Positions 45,140 to 54,028 of a DNA stretch of 64,000 nt are shown here, piece by piece. The first letter of the stretch is position 1; each line of letters starts with the position of its first letter. The stretch lies in the NCBI GenBank assembly GCA_003282865.1, contig QBYK01000006.1, positions 1 through 64,000 on the forward strand. The letters are read 5' to 3'. Below the pieces are notes generated by a model. That model did not search any database, was not told where the DNA came from, and saw only the letters and a list, made by a program, of their open reading frames with translations. The translations under genes were made by a program, and so were the position numbers. This stretch comes from SAR116 cluster bacterium AG-325-I21. Lineage in GTDB: Bacteria > Pseudomonadota > Alphaproteobacteria > Puniceispirillales > Puniceispirillaceae.

Positions 45140-46449
45140 GTCATCCTCCCAAACGCATCTGAACGCGTATTTTTACCTTTTTCTAAGGAAATATTTTTGT
45201 CCTGAAGGGCGTGGCTAATAATCCCAAAGACTTCTTCAATAGCCTCGGCATAAACGTCAATTACTCCTTGGTCGTGAGCCCAGCATACGTAAACACTATT
45301 AGACGCCAAATACCCCCTAGCAAGCATCTCTTCACAAAAGATGGTCATTAGGTGGTCATTCAATTCCTCATACTGAAATTTGAAGGTCGCTAACGGATAA
45401 AATTCACCAGTATAAATTGACAAATTATTTTTTTTTGCTGCTTTCTTCCAAACTTTTATAATATTTTGGCCCATTATCTGTAGGTGCTTGTATACATTTT
45501 CGCGGTTCAGTATTTCGATGGTTTTGCGTGCCGCTACGAATCCAACTCGCTCTGTCCACATTGTTGAACTCATAAATGATGCACTGGCTTTTTCCATAGT
45601 CTCCTTGTGGCCAACAATGGCGGATATTGCAAAACCGCCCCCCAATGCTTTCCCAAAAACTTCGATATTCGGCTGGCAACCCAGAGTTTTCAAAACGCCT
45701 CCGGGGCTGACTCGCCAACCAGAAGTTATTTCATCGCTTATTAATATAGCTCCAGTAGCAACTTGTAGCTGCTTTACAGCCTCCACAAATTCTAAAGATG
45801 GATATTCATATCTCGCGCCCTCCACACAAATAACCCCGATGTCATCTTGTTCCTTTTGAATCCTAAGCACATCTTCTGGATCATTGTATCTGAAAGGAAC
45901 GGCTGTTCCCTCAAGTTCCTTTGGGATACCATAAGGTATTAATCCTGGTATCAGATGATCAGACAATTTATCGCCTTTAAGATTCGCTGAAATATACCAA
46001 TCATGCCACCCATGATACCCAGAAAATACAACCTTGCTTCGGCCCGATGCTGCTCTTCCAACTCTTATCGCTTGGGACATAGCCTCTCCCCCTGTACGCG
46101 CAAACTTAACGCGACTTTGTCCATCGGTAAATTTCAGCATTTCCTCGGCAAGCAGAACTTCGTCGGGTGAATTGAGGGTACAATTTACACCACCATTAAT
46201 TGCCTCCACGACAGCTTCGTTAAGCTCGTCATTTGCATAACCAAGCACAGAAGATCCAATTGCCATTTGTGCCATGTCTACGTATCGATTTCCATCTAGA
46301 TCCCAAACCTCGACACCCTTACATTTGGAAAAATAGGTCGGCCACTGCAAGGGAGAATATCGGGAAGGACTTTTTGAAAGCAGTCCGTTTCCACCAAGAA
46401 TGACGCTCTCTGCTTTTGACCACAACCTTAAACCGGTATTAATTGGCAT
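45136..46449 (-). CDS. Class III aminotransferase, glutamate-1-semialdehyde aminomutase-like
   Basis: 437 residues. I choose ATG 46449 because AGGAG sits eight bases before it; ATG 46455 is too close. Fold-type I class III: GNRYVDMAQMAIGSSVLGYAND near 50, FARTGGEAMSQAIRVGRAASGR (GSAM-like) near 115, YHGWHDWY, ISDEITSGWRVSPGG, and PLP-Lys in VFGKALGGGFAISA near 260. It is not a housekeeping HemL: it lies between neuB-like and spsF-like genes and overlaps both. It probably aminates a keto sugar acid or moves an amino group within it. No characterised equivalent comes to mind with certainty. Confidence 0.85.
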   Translation of the reverse strand: MPINTGLRLWSKAESVILGGNGLLSKSPSRYSPLQWPTYFSKCKGVEVWDLDGNRYVDMAQMAIGSSVLGYANDELNEAVVEAINGGVNCTLNSPDEVLLAEEMLKFTDGQSRVKFARTGGEAMSQAIRVGRAASGRSKVVFSGYHGWHDWYISANLKGDKLSDHLIPGLIPYGIPKELEGTAVPFRYNDPEDVLRIQKEQDDIGVICVEGARYEYPSLEFVEAVKQLQVATGAILISDEITSGWRVSPGGVLKTLGCQPNIEVFGKALGGGFAISAIVGHKETMEKASASFMSSTMWTERVGFVAARKTIEILNRENVYKHLQIMGQNIIKVWKKAAKKNNLSIYTGEFYPLATFKFQYEELNDHLMTIFCEEMLARGYLASNSVYVCWAHDQGVIDVYAEAIEEVFGIISHALQDKNISLEKGKNTRSDAFGRMT

Positions 46450-47242
46450 TGACATTTCTCCTAAAGGCTCGAGTGCCCTTTTCAGCTTCCACGCCCTTAA
46501 TTGTTTTATCACCAATCATATCAACAACTGCCTCAGCTTCTTTTACCATCATTTTGAAAGCTTTTTCGTCTATTGATACAGGAGCATCAATGCAATCTTT
46601 ATCACCGGAGAGCATAAAATGCTTTTCGATTATCTCTGCACCAACAGCAACTGCATACAACGGAACCTCAATACCTTTTGTGTGATCGGAATATCCAATC
46701 TTTATGCCCTTTAACAATTCTTTTAAAGCCATTATTTGGCCAAGGCTTGCGTCCGACTTTTTCAACGGATAAGAAGACACACAATGAAAAACAGAAACTC
46801 TTGCATCACGTTTGACAAATATCTCAATTGCTCTTGAGACTTCCTCATTGTCAGCCATCCCTGTTGACATAAATGTTGTGGCACCTGAGGCCGCAGCGGC
46901 GTCAATCAAAGGCATGTTCACGATATCAAACGATGCGATCTTGTGATAGTTCACATTTATTTCATTTAAAAAATTGATACTTTCGATGTCAAAAGCAGTC
47001 GAAAAAAACTCAACGCCCTGAGCATCAGAGTGGTTTTTTAATTTTTCAAATTCACCAAATGTTAGCTCACAAGATTTCAAAATTTCATAAAGAGGTGAGC
47101 TCTTCCCCACCCTATCTTCAGCGTTATAGGTTTGGAATTTTATAGCATTACACCCAGTCTTAACAGCGCTATCAATAAGCCGGAAAGCCTTATCAAGACT
47201 ACCACCATGGTTTATTCCAATTTCTGCAATAAAAAATGTCAT
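46439..47242 (-). CDS. NeuB/SpsE-family sialic acid synthase-like, lacking SAF domain
   Basis: 267 residues, ATG after AAAGG. The TIM-barrel domain of N-acetylneuraminate synthases is complete: IAEIGINHGGSLDKAFRLID at the start, GCNAIKFQTY, YHKIASFDIVNMPLI near 100, FMSTGMADNEEV, FHCVSSYPL, KIGYSDHTKGIEVPLYAVA, IIEKHFML near 215. Usual NeuB/PseI/SpsE proteins continue to about 340-350 residues with a C-terminal antifreeze/SAF domain that caps the active site; it is missing here and the next gene overlaps the stop. It would condense PEP with an aldose to give a 3-deoxy-ulosonic acid. Confidence 0.85.
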   Translation of the reverse strand: MTFFIAEIGINHGGSLDKAFRLIDSAVKTGCNAIKFQTYNAEDRVGKSSPLYEILKSCELTFGEFEKLKNHSDAQGVEFFSTAFDIESINFLNEINVNYHKIASFDIVNMPLIDAAAASGATTFMSTGMADNEEVSRAIEIFVKRDARVSVFHCVSSYPLKKSDASLGQIMALKELLKGIKIGYSDHTKGIEVPLYAVAVGAEIIEKHFMLSGDKDCIDAPVSIDEKAFKMMVKEAEAVVDMIGDKTIKGVEAEKGTRAFRRNVNAN

Positions 47243-47276
47243 TTAACTAGACCTTTCACTACGACTGTCCAAGTGC

Positions 47277-48083
47277 TTACCAGATTGACATTCCACCATC
47301 GACAACAAGGTTGTGCCCGTTGATGTACGAGGACGCGTCAGAGAGCAAGAAAATAATTGGGTTGGCTATTTCTTCGGTGAAGGCCAACCGCCCCATGGGA
47401 CAGCGTTCAGAATACTTTGAGATAAAAGCGTTGTTTTGTAATTTTCTATTCAGAATTCCTCCTGGTGATATTGCGTTAAATCTGTGATTTTTATTTACAG
47501 TATTTGCCGCATAGTATTTTGCCAACTGAACAATACCGGCTTTTGTCGCGCCATAAATTTCAGAACTATTTCTTCCACTATCCCCATAAATCCTCGGATC
47601 GGGGCTGATAACGCCATAATGCGATCCAACCAAAACCACTGAAGAGTTTACCGGCTTATCGCCAATCGACGATAAAAATTCATTGACCGTATTAATAGTG
47701 CCAATCAAATTTACATCAATTACGGCTTGCAATTCTTCCTCGGTTCTTTTCGCAGTCGGTGTGAATACACCGACCCCGGCACAACAAATTAAATCGGTTA
47801 TATCATAACCAAAATCTCCAGCTTTTTTAAATGCAGAGCTTAGAGACTTGCGGTCTCTTATGTTACAGTCCACAAAAATAAAGTTTTCATCAGAAGTTTT
47901 ATTAAACTGGCCTGAAGCCGATACTTTTGGTTGGCTTTTATCAAGTGCAACAACCTTTGCACCTTGCTCAAGAATTATGGAAGAAAGCGACGAACCAAGT
48001 TGACCCGTTGCACCGGTAATACAAACAACTTTTCCTTCCATGCCGAACTTGTAAAAATTATTTCTTTGATTATTGCTATCCAT
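47277..48083 (-). CDS. Short-chain dehydrogenase/reductase coupled to rmlA
   Basis: 268 residues from ATG 48083, which overlaps the rmlA stop by eight bases (ATGGATAG); the track's first 34 residues lie inside rmlA and are shadow. SDR motifs: CITGATGQLGSSLSSII (residues 19-35), DCNIRDRKSL, LICCAGVGVF, catalytic Ser in VVLVGSHYG and Tyr-x-x-x-Lys in IYGATKAGI, and SPGGILNRK. NAD(P)-linked reductase or dehydrogenase. Its place between rmlA and neuB suggests a sugar or sugar-acid substrate for the same pathway. It could start later at ATG 48041. Confidence 0.85.
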   Translation of the reverse strand: MDSNNQRNNFYKFGMEGKVVCITGATGQLGSSLSSIILEQGAKVVALDKSQPKVSASGQFNKTSDENFIFVDCNIRDRKSLSSAFKKAGDFGYDITDLICCAGVGVFTPTAKRTEEELQAVIDVNLIGTINTVNEFLSSIGDKPVNSSVVLVGSHYGVISPDPRIYGDSGRNSSEIYGATKAGIVQLAKYYAANTVNKNHRFNAISPGGILNRKLQNNAFISKYSERCPMGRLAFTEEIANPIIFLLSDASSYINGHNLVVDGGMSIW

Positions 48084-48951
48084 GAAACAGAATATCTCTA
48101 ACAGACTTTGCATAGTCGCTGTGGGTGTACTTTTCCAAATTCTTTTCCAACTGCCGCTCGGAAATCCATCCTGACTCTGCTGCAATCAAATCAACTGAAC
48201 CCACCTGACAATTTAGCCTTTGCTGCGCTTGCCTTATTAAATAGCTGGCCTCAACTAAATTCTGTGGGGTCCCTGCATCGAACCAAAAACAAGCCCTTCC
48301 TAACTCAATAGCTTCGAGTGAACTTTCGTCCAAATAAAAGCTCAAGAGGTCTGTAATTTCGAGTTCACCCCTTGAAGACGGTTTGAGCTCCTTGGATTTT
48401 TCAAAGACCGATGCGTCAAATATATACAGTCCCGTGATGGCCTGGCCCATTTTTAAGTCTTTCGGCTTTTCAATCAAGCTTGATAGTTTTCCATCCTCAT
48501 CAAATAACGCAACACCATACCCGGACGGATCAGCGACTTTTTGTAGAAAAATTGTTGCGCCGCAATTTTTTTGCAAACCCTCAGATATGCTTGAGACTAA
48601 ATTATTGCCAAAAAATACGTTATCACCTAACGCTAGGACCAGACCATGTTTCGAGGCAAAATCTTGAGCTAGTTGGACACCCTCAGCAATACCATTTGCT
48701 CCACTTTGCAATGCGTAGATTAATTTAATTCCTAGGTGAGATCCATCACCCAGCAGTTTTTCATATGCCGGTAAATCGATTTCATTTACAACAATCATAA
48801 TTTCTCTAATTCCACCAAGCATCAGCGTAGAAAGTGGAAAATAAATCATAGGTTTATCAAAAACTGGTAATAGATGCTTGGAAACACATTGGGTAACGGG
48901 TCCCAATCTCGACGCTGTGCCGCCCGCCATTATTAATCCTCTATAAGACAC
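48076..48951 (-). CDS. rmlA: Glucose-1-phosphate thymidylyltransferase (RmlA)-like
   Basis: 291 residues, GTG start with GAAGGAG nine bases before. GLIMAGGTASRLGPVTQCVSKHLLPVFDKPMIYFPL (residues 5-40) is the nucleotide-binding signature, with ASRL in place of the usual GTRL. Further on are LPAYEKLLGDGSHLGIKL, ALGDNVFFG near 110, and GYGVALFDEDGKLSSLIEKP. It makes dTDP-glucose from glucose-1-phosphate and dTTP. It lies downstream of rmlB on the same strand. RmlC and RmlD are absent, so the end product is unlikely to be dTDP-rhamnose from this locus alone. Confidence 0.88.
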   Translation of the reverse strand: MSYRGLIMAGGTASRLGPVTQCVSKHLLPVFDKPMIYFPLSTLMLGGIREIMIVVNEIDLPAYEKLLGDGSHLGIKLIYALQSGANGIAEGVQLAQDFASKHGLVLALGDNVFFGNNLVSSISEGLQKNCGATIFLQKVADPSGYGVALFDEDGKLSSLIEKPKDLKMGQAITGLYIFDASVFEKSKELKPSSRGELEITDLLSFYLDESSLEAIELGRACFWFDAGTPQNLVEASYLIRQAQQRLNCQVGSVDLIAAESGWISERQLEKNLEKYTHSDYAKSVRDILFHG

Positions 48952-49100
48952 TAATTAGTACTCCTTCAATTGCATTACCCCATTAAAGTCTACTTGTATG
49001 TGAGGAGTTGTGTATCAATGTCTTCACATTAGCCGAACATGCAATCAATTTTAATGCAATCTGACTCTTTTGCGTATCGTAAAGCGTTGATAACATATAC

Positions 49101-50132
49101 TTACTCCGTGCTCGTACCCCAAGCATATAATGGATTCTGACAATACCATTCGATAGTTGCAGAAATCCCCTTTTCAAAGGACATTTTTGGTTCCCAACCG
49201 TATTTATCACAGATCTTTGTTGAAGCAATTGAATATTGAAAGTCATGGCCCATTCGATCATCGACATGCAAAATTGGAGCAGTTTGCAAGCTCTTGAATC
49301 GATTATTTAACAAACCCCGCGTCTTCATTTGTTGAAATATTGTCTCAATAATCTTAAGATTTTGAACTTCCGTTTCTGACCCAATATTAAATGTTTCGCC
49401 AAATTCTGGGTTACTTATAATCTTGTTGAGCGCTTTTACGTGATCTTCAACATAAAGCCAATTCCGAATCTGCAAGCCCTCGCCATAAACCGGAACTGGC
49501 TTACCCTCTCTAAAATTTTTTATTGTTAGCGGAACCAGCTTATCAGGATATTGATACGGACCAAAATTATTGGCACAGTTTGTCGTGATTACATTTAACG
49601 AAAATGTCTTGTACCACGATCTTACTAAATGATCAGAAGCAGCTTTAGACGCTGAGTAAGGAGAGTTGGGCAGGTAAGGTGAATTTTCATAAAAAACCCG
49701 ACCATTTTTTGCTGATCCAAACACCTCATCTGTGGATATATTTAGTATAAAACAGCGTTCATTAATGGTTTTTGTAGCTATCATTTCCCTTGTAGTTTCA
49801 AGAATGTTATATGTGCCTATTATGTTGGTCTGAATAAAGTCAGACGGAGCCCCTATTGATCTATCGACATGGGTTTCCGCAGCAAAGTTAACAACGATTG
49901 TGGGGCAAAACATTTCGAATACCTCACGCAGTTTTTTCCTGTCACATATATCCCCTTTTACGAAGGACAGGCGCCTATCCCTCACGTATTTGTTTAAACC
50001 AGACAAATTGGAGCAATATGAGAGCTTATCAAATACCAGGACATCATTCTGCCCTTTCTTCATCTGACTAATGACGAAATTTACCCCAATAAAACCTGCT
50101 CCTCCCAAAATAAGTATTTTTTTGTTAGACAT
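49101..50132 (-). CDS. rmlB: dTDP-glucose 4,6-dehydratase (RmlB)-like
   Basis: 343 residues from the internal ATG (MSNKKILILGG). GGAGFIGVNFVISQMKKG, DKLSYCSNLSGL, NFAAETHVDRSIGAPSDFIQTNIIGTYNIL near 82-110, ISTDEVFGS, YSASKAASDHLVRSW near 160, NNFGPYQYPDKLVP, and NWLYVEDHVKAL are all diagnostic of RmlB. It turns dTDP-glucose into dTDP-4-keto-6-deoxyglucose, which the DegT aminotransferase could aminate. First gene of the minus-strand sugar-nucleotide run, followed by rmlA after about 150 bases. Confidence 0.92.
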   Translation of the reverse strand: MSNKKILILGGAGFIGVNFVISQMKKGQNDVLVFDKLSYCSNLSGLNKYVRDRRLSFVKGDICDRKKLREVFEMFCPTIVVNFAAETHVDRSIGAPSDFIQTNIIGTYNILETTREMIATKTINERCFILNISTDEVFGSAKNGRVFYENSPYLPNSPYSASKAASDHLVRSWYKTFSLNVITTNCANNFGPYQYPDKLVPLTIKNFREGKPVPVYGEGLQIRNWLYVEDHVKALNKIISNPEFGETFNIGSETEVQNLKIIETIFQQMKTRGLLNNRFKSLQTAPILHVDDRMGHDFQYSIASTKICDKYGWEPKMSFEKGISATIEWYCQNPLYAWGTSTE

Positions 50133-50352
50133 AAATTTCTCCATCTTTCAGAGCTATTCACGAAAACTCTACGCGTAAAAGAACGTCCGCCGAATTGATC
50201 GATATCGGTTCTTTGATAATAACTGGCTCTTATGCTTATTCGAGGTGCATGCACAATTTATAAGTCAAAATATTAAAAAAAAATTAATTTAGTGTATTGA
50301 ATTAACTCCGTTATTTTTGTCACCTTGAGAAAAGTAATGCCTTATTCCTTAC

Positions 50353-51123
50353 CTACATTCTTCTTAAACCCGACCATCGACGCATTTGATTAAGGCTAAC
50401 CTTCGCATTTGTGACTGCAATCAAAGCATCATCAAATGGTGATTTTGGCCTATTCGCATATTTTTCTTCAGCAAATTTAAGATCAATTATTGAGTCTTTA
50501 TACAACGATATTTGACCCAAAAAATTATCTACCTTTTTGCTATCCCAATAGTTTATGTGCAAACAAACTGTACTAAAACTGAGCGAGATTCTTGACAGCC
50601 TCCAAGTTCGCTGTGGGACCCAAAACATTCCTCGCGAATCTGTGTAAGGTAAAGCCGAATATCCATCTGAAATTCTTGTTATGCCGTTTAATTTAAGTGC
50701 AGTTAGAGTGTGTTTATCGAAACCATGGGATGGCGCAACCCAAATATCCGGTAACAAAAAATTTTTAGAAAAAATTTCTACGCCTGTTCTAATCATTTCA
50801 GCTTGCTGCTCAAGCGGAAGACCAGAAAACTCAGAAAACTTTGAGGTCTTGATGTAGCTTTTAGAGGATGGGTACAAAACATGATTTAATCCATGGAGTC
50901 CAATAGCCCACCCTAACGATTGTAAATGCCTCATTCTTTCCCAAAAAAAACAAGCCTTATCGCTATATTTCAAAGACTCATCTTTATTATTTGGAACTAG
51001 CGCAATAATAGGTTTTACACCTATCGAGACAATTTCTTTTTCTAGCTTATCCCATACCCCAAAATTCATGTGAGGACAAAAGTCGTCAAACCGAATGAGT
51101 ATTTCTTTTCCTGTGAACGGCAT
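50353..51123 (-). CDS. DUF2334-type polysaccharide deacetylase-like protein
   Basis: 256 residues. Polysaccharide-deacetylase-like barrel: catalytic/metal Asp pair in LIRFDDFCPHM (residues 8-18), metal His pair in IGLHGLNHVLYP near 96, and VAPSHGFDKHTL near 148. This is the DUF2334 arrangement. No signal peptide is visible, so it probably acts in the cytoplasm on a lipid-linked or nucleotide sugar, possibly removing an N-acetyl group. It starts six bases after the preceding GT4 gene, so the two are cotranscribed. Confidence 0.8.
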   Translation of the reverse strand: MPFTGKEILIRFDDFCPHMNFGVWDKLEKEIVSIGVKPIIALVPNNKDESLKYSDKACFFWERMRHLQSLGWAIGLHGLNHVLYPSSKSYIKTSKFSEFSGLPLEQQAEMIRTGVEIFSKNFLLPDIWVAPSHGFDKHTLTALKLNGITRISDGYSALPYTDSRGMFWVPQRTWRLSRISLSFSTVCLHINYWDSKKVDNFLGQISLYKDSIIDLKFAEEKYANRPKSPFDDALIAVTNAKVSLNQMRRWSGLRRM

Positions 51124-51129
51124 ACCACT

Positions 51130-52131
51130 TCACCCAGCAATTTTATAAAGTTTTTCATAGCTCTCAACACACGCTGATTTTTTGTATTTTTGAGCCACTT
51201 CGACCAAATTTAACAATTGCTTGTTGTATTTACTTGGGTTGTCTAAAAAGTATTTGATTGTTTCAAATAGATCACGCGATGAATGCTGATCAAAGAAAAC
51301 CTCATTTAAACCCACAACTTCGTTATTAATTGCAATATCGGAACAGATTGGCAAGCACCCGTTGAACATTGCCTCAATGGTCGCGACACCAAAACCTTCA
51401 TTATGAGAGGGGACGATGAGAAAATGGTGTTGCCTCATCAAAGACTCTACACTTTTTCGAGGCAACTCTCCGGTAAAAACCACATTTTTTTCTAGTTCAT
51501 AATCCTCAACTAATTTCACAAGGTCTTTTTTCACCGGGCCTTTTCCACAAATAGTCAGACTGACATCAACATTCATTTGTTTGAAAAAAGGCAAGGCTTG
51601 CAAAACGATGTTGAAATTTTTGACCGGTACTAGCCTTCCAACAAGTAGCAACTTAACTGGACGTTTATTGATATCACGCTCCACACTGTAAATTGGTTTA
51701 TCAACTGCATGTGGAATTATCACTGCTTCTGACTGGATTTTTGAAAATGGAATCGAGCTTAATGTCGAATTTGAGTTTACGACAATGACTTTCCTAAAAG
51801 GATAAACAAGAACACAAAAAAAGACTTTTTGAAGCAAATTAAAAGCATAGAAATTTGTATGAAGGGTATGAATTGTTGTAGTTTTTCTAGCTGTTATTGA
51901 ACAAAAAGCACAAAAACAAGAGACCCACAACGCAGAATAGTTTTGGTTTGTATGGATAGCGTCGTAATTCTGGAGGGAGCATAAGATTTTCACTTTTTTT
52001 GCTAAAGAGAATTCTCTAGAAATTTCAATGACATCAATCTGCAATTTTTCAGATTTTTCAAACCAGGATGCAATCATTATGGGAATAGAAGTTACTGTCC
52101 TCTCATTAATAATAATAGCCACCCTGACCAT
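51130..52131 (-). CDS. GT4-family glycosyltransferase
   Basis: 333 residues. GT-B donor domain is clear: PVKLLLVGRLVPVKNFNIVLQALPFF near 175, LTICGKGPVKKDL, VVFTGELPRKSVESLMRQHHFLIVPSHNEGFGVATIEAMFNGCLPICSD near 225-275 with EGFGVATIEAM (EX7E). The N-terminal acceptor domain has NYDAIHTNQNYSALW. It starts one base after the Wzy-like stop and is followed by the deacetylase gene. It adds a sugar to the repeat unit; linkage unknown. Confidence 0.9.
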   Translation of the reverse strand: MVRVAIIINERTVTSIPIMIASWFEKSEKLQIDVIEISREFSLAKKVKILCSLQNYDAIHTNQNYSALWVSCFCAFCSITARKTTTIHTLHTNFYAFNLLQKVFFCVLVYPFRKVIVVNSNSTLSSIPFSKIQSEAVIIPHAVDKPIYSVERDINKRPVKLLLVGRLVPVKNFNIVLQALPFFKQMNVDVSLTICGKGPVKKDLVKLVEDYELEKNVVFTGELPRKSVESLMRQHHFLIVPSHNEGFGVATIEAMFNGCLPICSDIAINNEVVGLNEVFFDQHSSRDLFETIKYFLDNPSKYNKQLLNLVEVAQKYKKSACVESYEKLYKIAG

Positions 52132-52132
52132 T

Positions 52133-53335
52133 CTAGAAACACCTCAATTTATCTGATTGTAACCTTGCCATTGCTAGAATGAGGGCGGAAAGCGGCCAAA
52201 TAGGCGAGGTTCCAATAGTTGAATGGAAATTCAATGAGATCAGCATACATAAAAACCCAAAACGTAATGCTACATGAAATTCCTTTGGAGTGCGGTTAAT
52301 TACAAAAAACATGAAAACACTAAAAAGAGAGAATAAAAATATTCCAATTGTTCCTGCTTCTGCCCAAAATGTTAGGTACCAATTTATTGCTGTCGAATTG
52401 CTGGATTTAGTTAAATAGCCTAATCCCGAACCAAAAGGATTGTCTCTAATCACAGAAAACGCGTTAATAGCAGCATCGAGTCTTTGGCTTGCTGATTTGA
52501 AACCAGTATTAAGACTAAGTTTTCCATACATATTCTCGATAATTTCTGGCGCTATAAAATACAAAAAACAAAAAAGTGTTAAGCAACACATAACCGCAAG
52601 GCAAATCTCTCTTATCTTACGGTGAACCGCCAAAATCAAAAAAGTCGAAATCAAAACTGTTAAAAAAGCACCTACCGAAAAGGTCAGAAGAAAACACAGC
52701 GCAACAAGAAGAGTTGGTACAGCAATTGTAGTTCTACTCCACTTTTTATTATTTATGTAAGAGTGATGGGTCGCAAAGGCCAATGGAGCAAATGCTGCAA
52801 TGTAATATGCAAACTGAGCCGGCTGGCTAGAGAGGCCATATAATCTTGGAACACCTGATGCAATCGCTGCGGTAGTTGGCTTTAATCTGCCAAACATTTC
52901 AAAAGCATCGAATCCCGAAAAAAAATGTATGCAATAACCAACAAGTGCAAAAACACAGCTTAAATAAATTGCACTCACATTTGTTATCAGTATCTGGGGA
53001 ACAGCATTCAAAACATCAATGATAATCTCAGAACCTTGCACCCAAACAACAAACACAAAAATAGTTGCAAACAAATGAGGGATGAGCACATTATTCCAGT
53101 AGAACAAGCTCACCAAAAGCGAATATAAAATCAAACAAAAAATTGTTAAATTTGACAACCAGGTCTCTTTTGAAAGATATCCTTGCGTAAAAAAGGGTAG
53201 GGCAAAAAAGAACCCAAGAAGTAAAAATACAATTGACAGTGGAAGAGTATAAATTGGGCGTAAAATTCCAGTTACCCCAATCAAACCATATGAGGCACAA
53301 AACATCCACATAGAGATCTTAGCAAAGTTCTTCAT
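52133..53335 (-). CDS. O-antigen polymerase (Wzy)-like membrane protein
   Basis: 400 residues with about 11-12 hydrophobic segments and little else, the usual look of Wzy. Periplasmic loop FKSASQRLDAAINAFSVIRDNPFGSGLGYLTKSSNST near 280-315 includes the NPFGSGLG motif shared by Wzy/WaaL proteins; the following NWYLTFWAEAGTIGIFLFSLF fits the downstream helix. It polymerises repeat units in the periplasm. Choice of Wzy over ligase is by elimination against the gene at 39579. In a tight run with Wzx-like, methyltransferase and GT4 genes. Confidence 0.78.
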   Translation of the reverse strand: MKNFAKISMWMFCASYGLIGVTGILRPIYTLPLSIVFLLLGFFFALPFFTQGYLSKETWLSNLTIFCLILYSLLVSLFYWNNVLIPHLFATIFVFVVWVQGSEIIIDVLNAVPQILITNVSAIYLSCVFALVGYCIHFFSGFDAFEMFGRLKPTTAAIASGVPRLYGLSSQPAQFAYYIAAFAPLAFATHHSYINNKKWSRTTIAVPTLLVALCFLLTFSVGAFLTVLISTFLILAVHRKIREICLAVMCCLTLFCFLYFIAPEIIENMYGKLSLNTGFKSASQRLDAAINAFSVIRDNPFGSGLGYLTKSSNSTAINWYLTFWAEAGTIGIFLFSLFSVFMFFVINRTPKEFHVALRFGFLCMLISLNFHSTIGTSPIWPLSALILAMARLQSDKLRCF

Positions 53336-53350
53336 GGTTTTATATCGATA

Positions 53351-54028
53351 CTACGATTGAAGAACACAAAATGTGCGTTCTACATCATCTTGGTCCAAAC
53401 CACTTGGCAATACATAGCGCACTGTGTTGAAGCCTGCGGATTCAAGTGCTCTTTTAATCATACCATTCACTGGAAACGGATGCCCAATCTTAATCCCATA
53501 TTTGTGATACATAAGGCTTCTCAACTTTCCAAGTTTACGGATTGATGGCCTGCCTACGTTGCATGAAACATATACCTGGCCTCTGCCAGTTATAATCGAC
53601 TTCAAAAATGCCGCCATTTTCATGTCATTGTCGGAATAGTACCAACACACAAGACATATTGCCAAATCAAACTTCCCCAGGGCTCCCAGAAAGTCTTCAT
53701 CAATCAATCCACGAGCTGTTTTAATATCAACGCCAGCACTACGGATATTTGAATTTGCTACGGTCTCATAGTTTTTACTTATATCGTACCAGGTGACGTC
53801 TGCTCCTCTTTTTGCCAACTCGATTGATACTAGTCCCGGCCCACCACCGATATCAACAACTCTCCTATTCTTCACTTGTCCAAAAACCAACTCGATAGAA
53901 TCAACCTCTTTTTTGGCATAATCCAGAGCACGATTTTGCTGATATTGAGTGGCAAAGTCCAATGAGACAGGATCTTTCAAAAACTCTTTTTTCATCAAGA
54001 AGCTATATGCAGAATTAATTATTGACAT
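53351..54028 (-). CDS. Class I SAM-dependent methyltransferase
   Basis: 225 residues. Motif I RRVVDIGGGPGLVSIELAKRGADVTWYDIS near 54-83, FDLAICLVCWYYSDN near 117, TGRGQVYVSCNVG. The short N-terminus (SLDFATQYQQNRALDYAKKEVD) is consistent with small-molecule methyltransferases. Its start overlaps the Wzx-like stop by 14 bases, so it is coupled. It probably decorates the O-antigen unit; a different soluble acceptor cannot be excluded. Confidence 0.8.
   Translation of the reverse strand: MSIINSAYSFLMKKEFLKDPVSLDFATQYQQNRALDYAKKEVDSIELVFGQVKNRRVVDIGGGPGLVSIELAKRGADVTWYDISKNYETVANSNIRSAGVDIKTARGLIDEDFLGALGKFDLAICLVCWYYSDNDMKMAAFLKSIITGRGQVYVSCNVGRPSIRKLGKLRSLMYHKYGIKIGHPFPVNGMIKRALESAGFNTVRYVLPSGLDQDDVERTFCVLQS

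Noticed and set aside
48983-49267. Minus-strand ORF overlapping the 3' end of rmlB
   Set aside because: It lies mostly inside rmlB in another frame and shows no family features.
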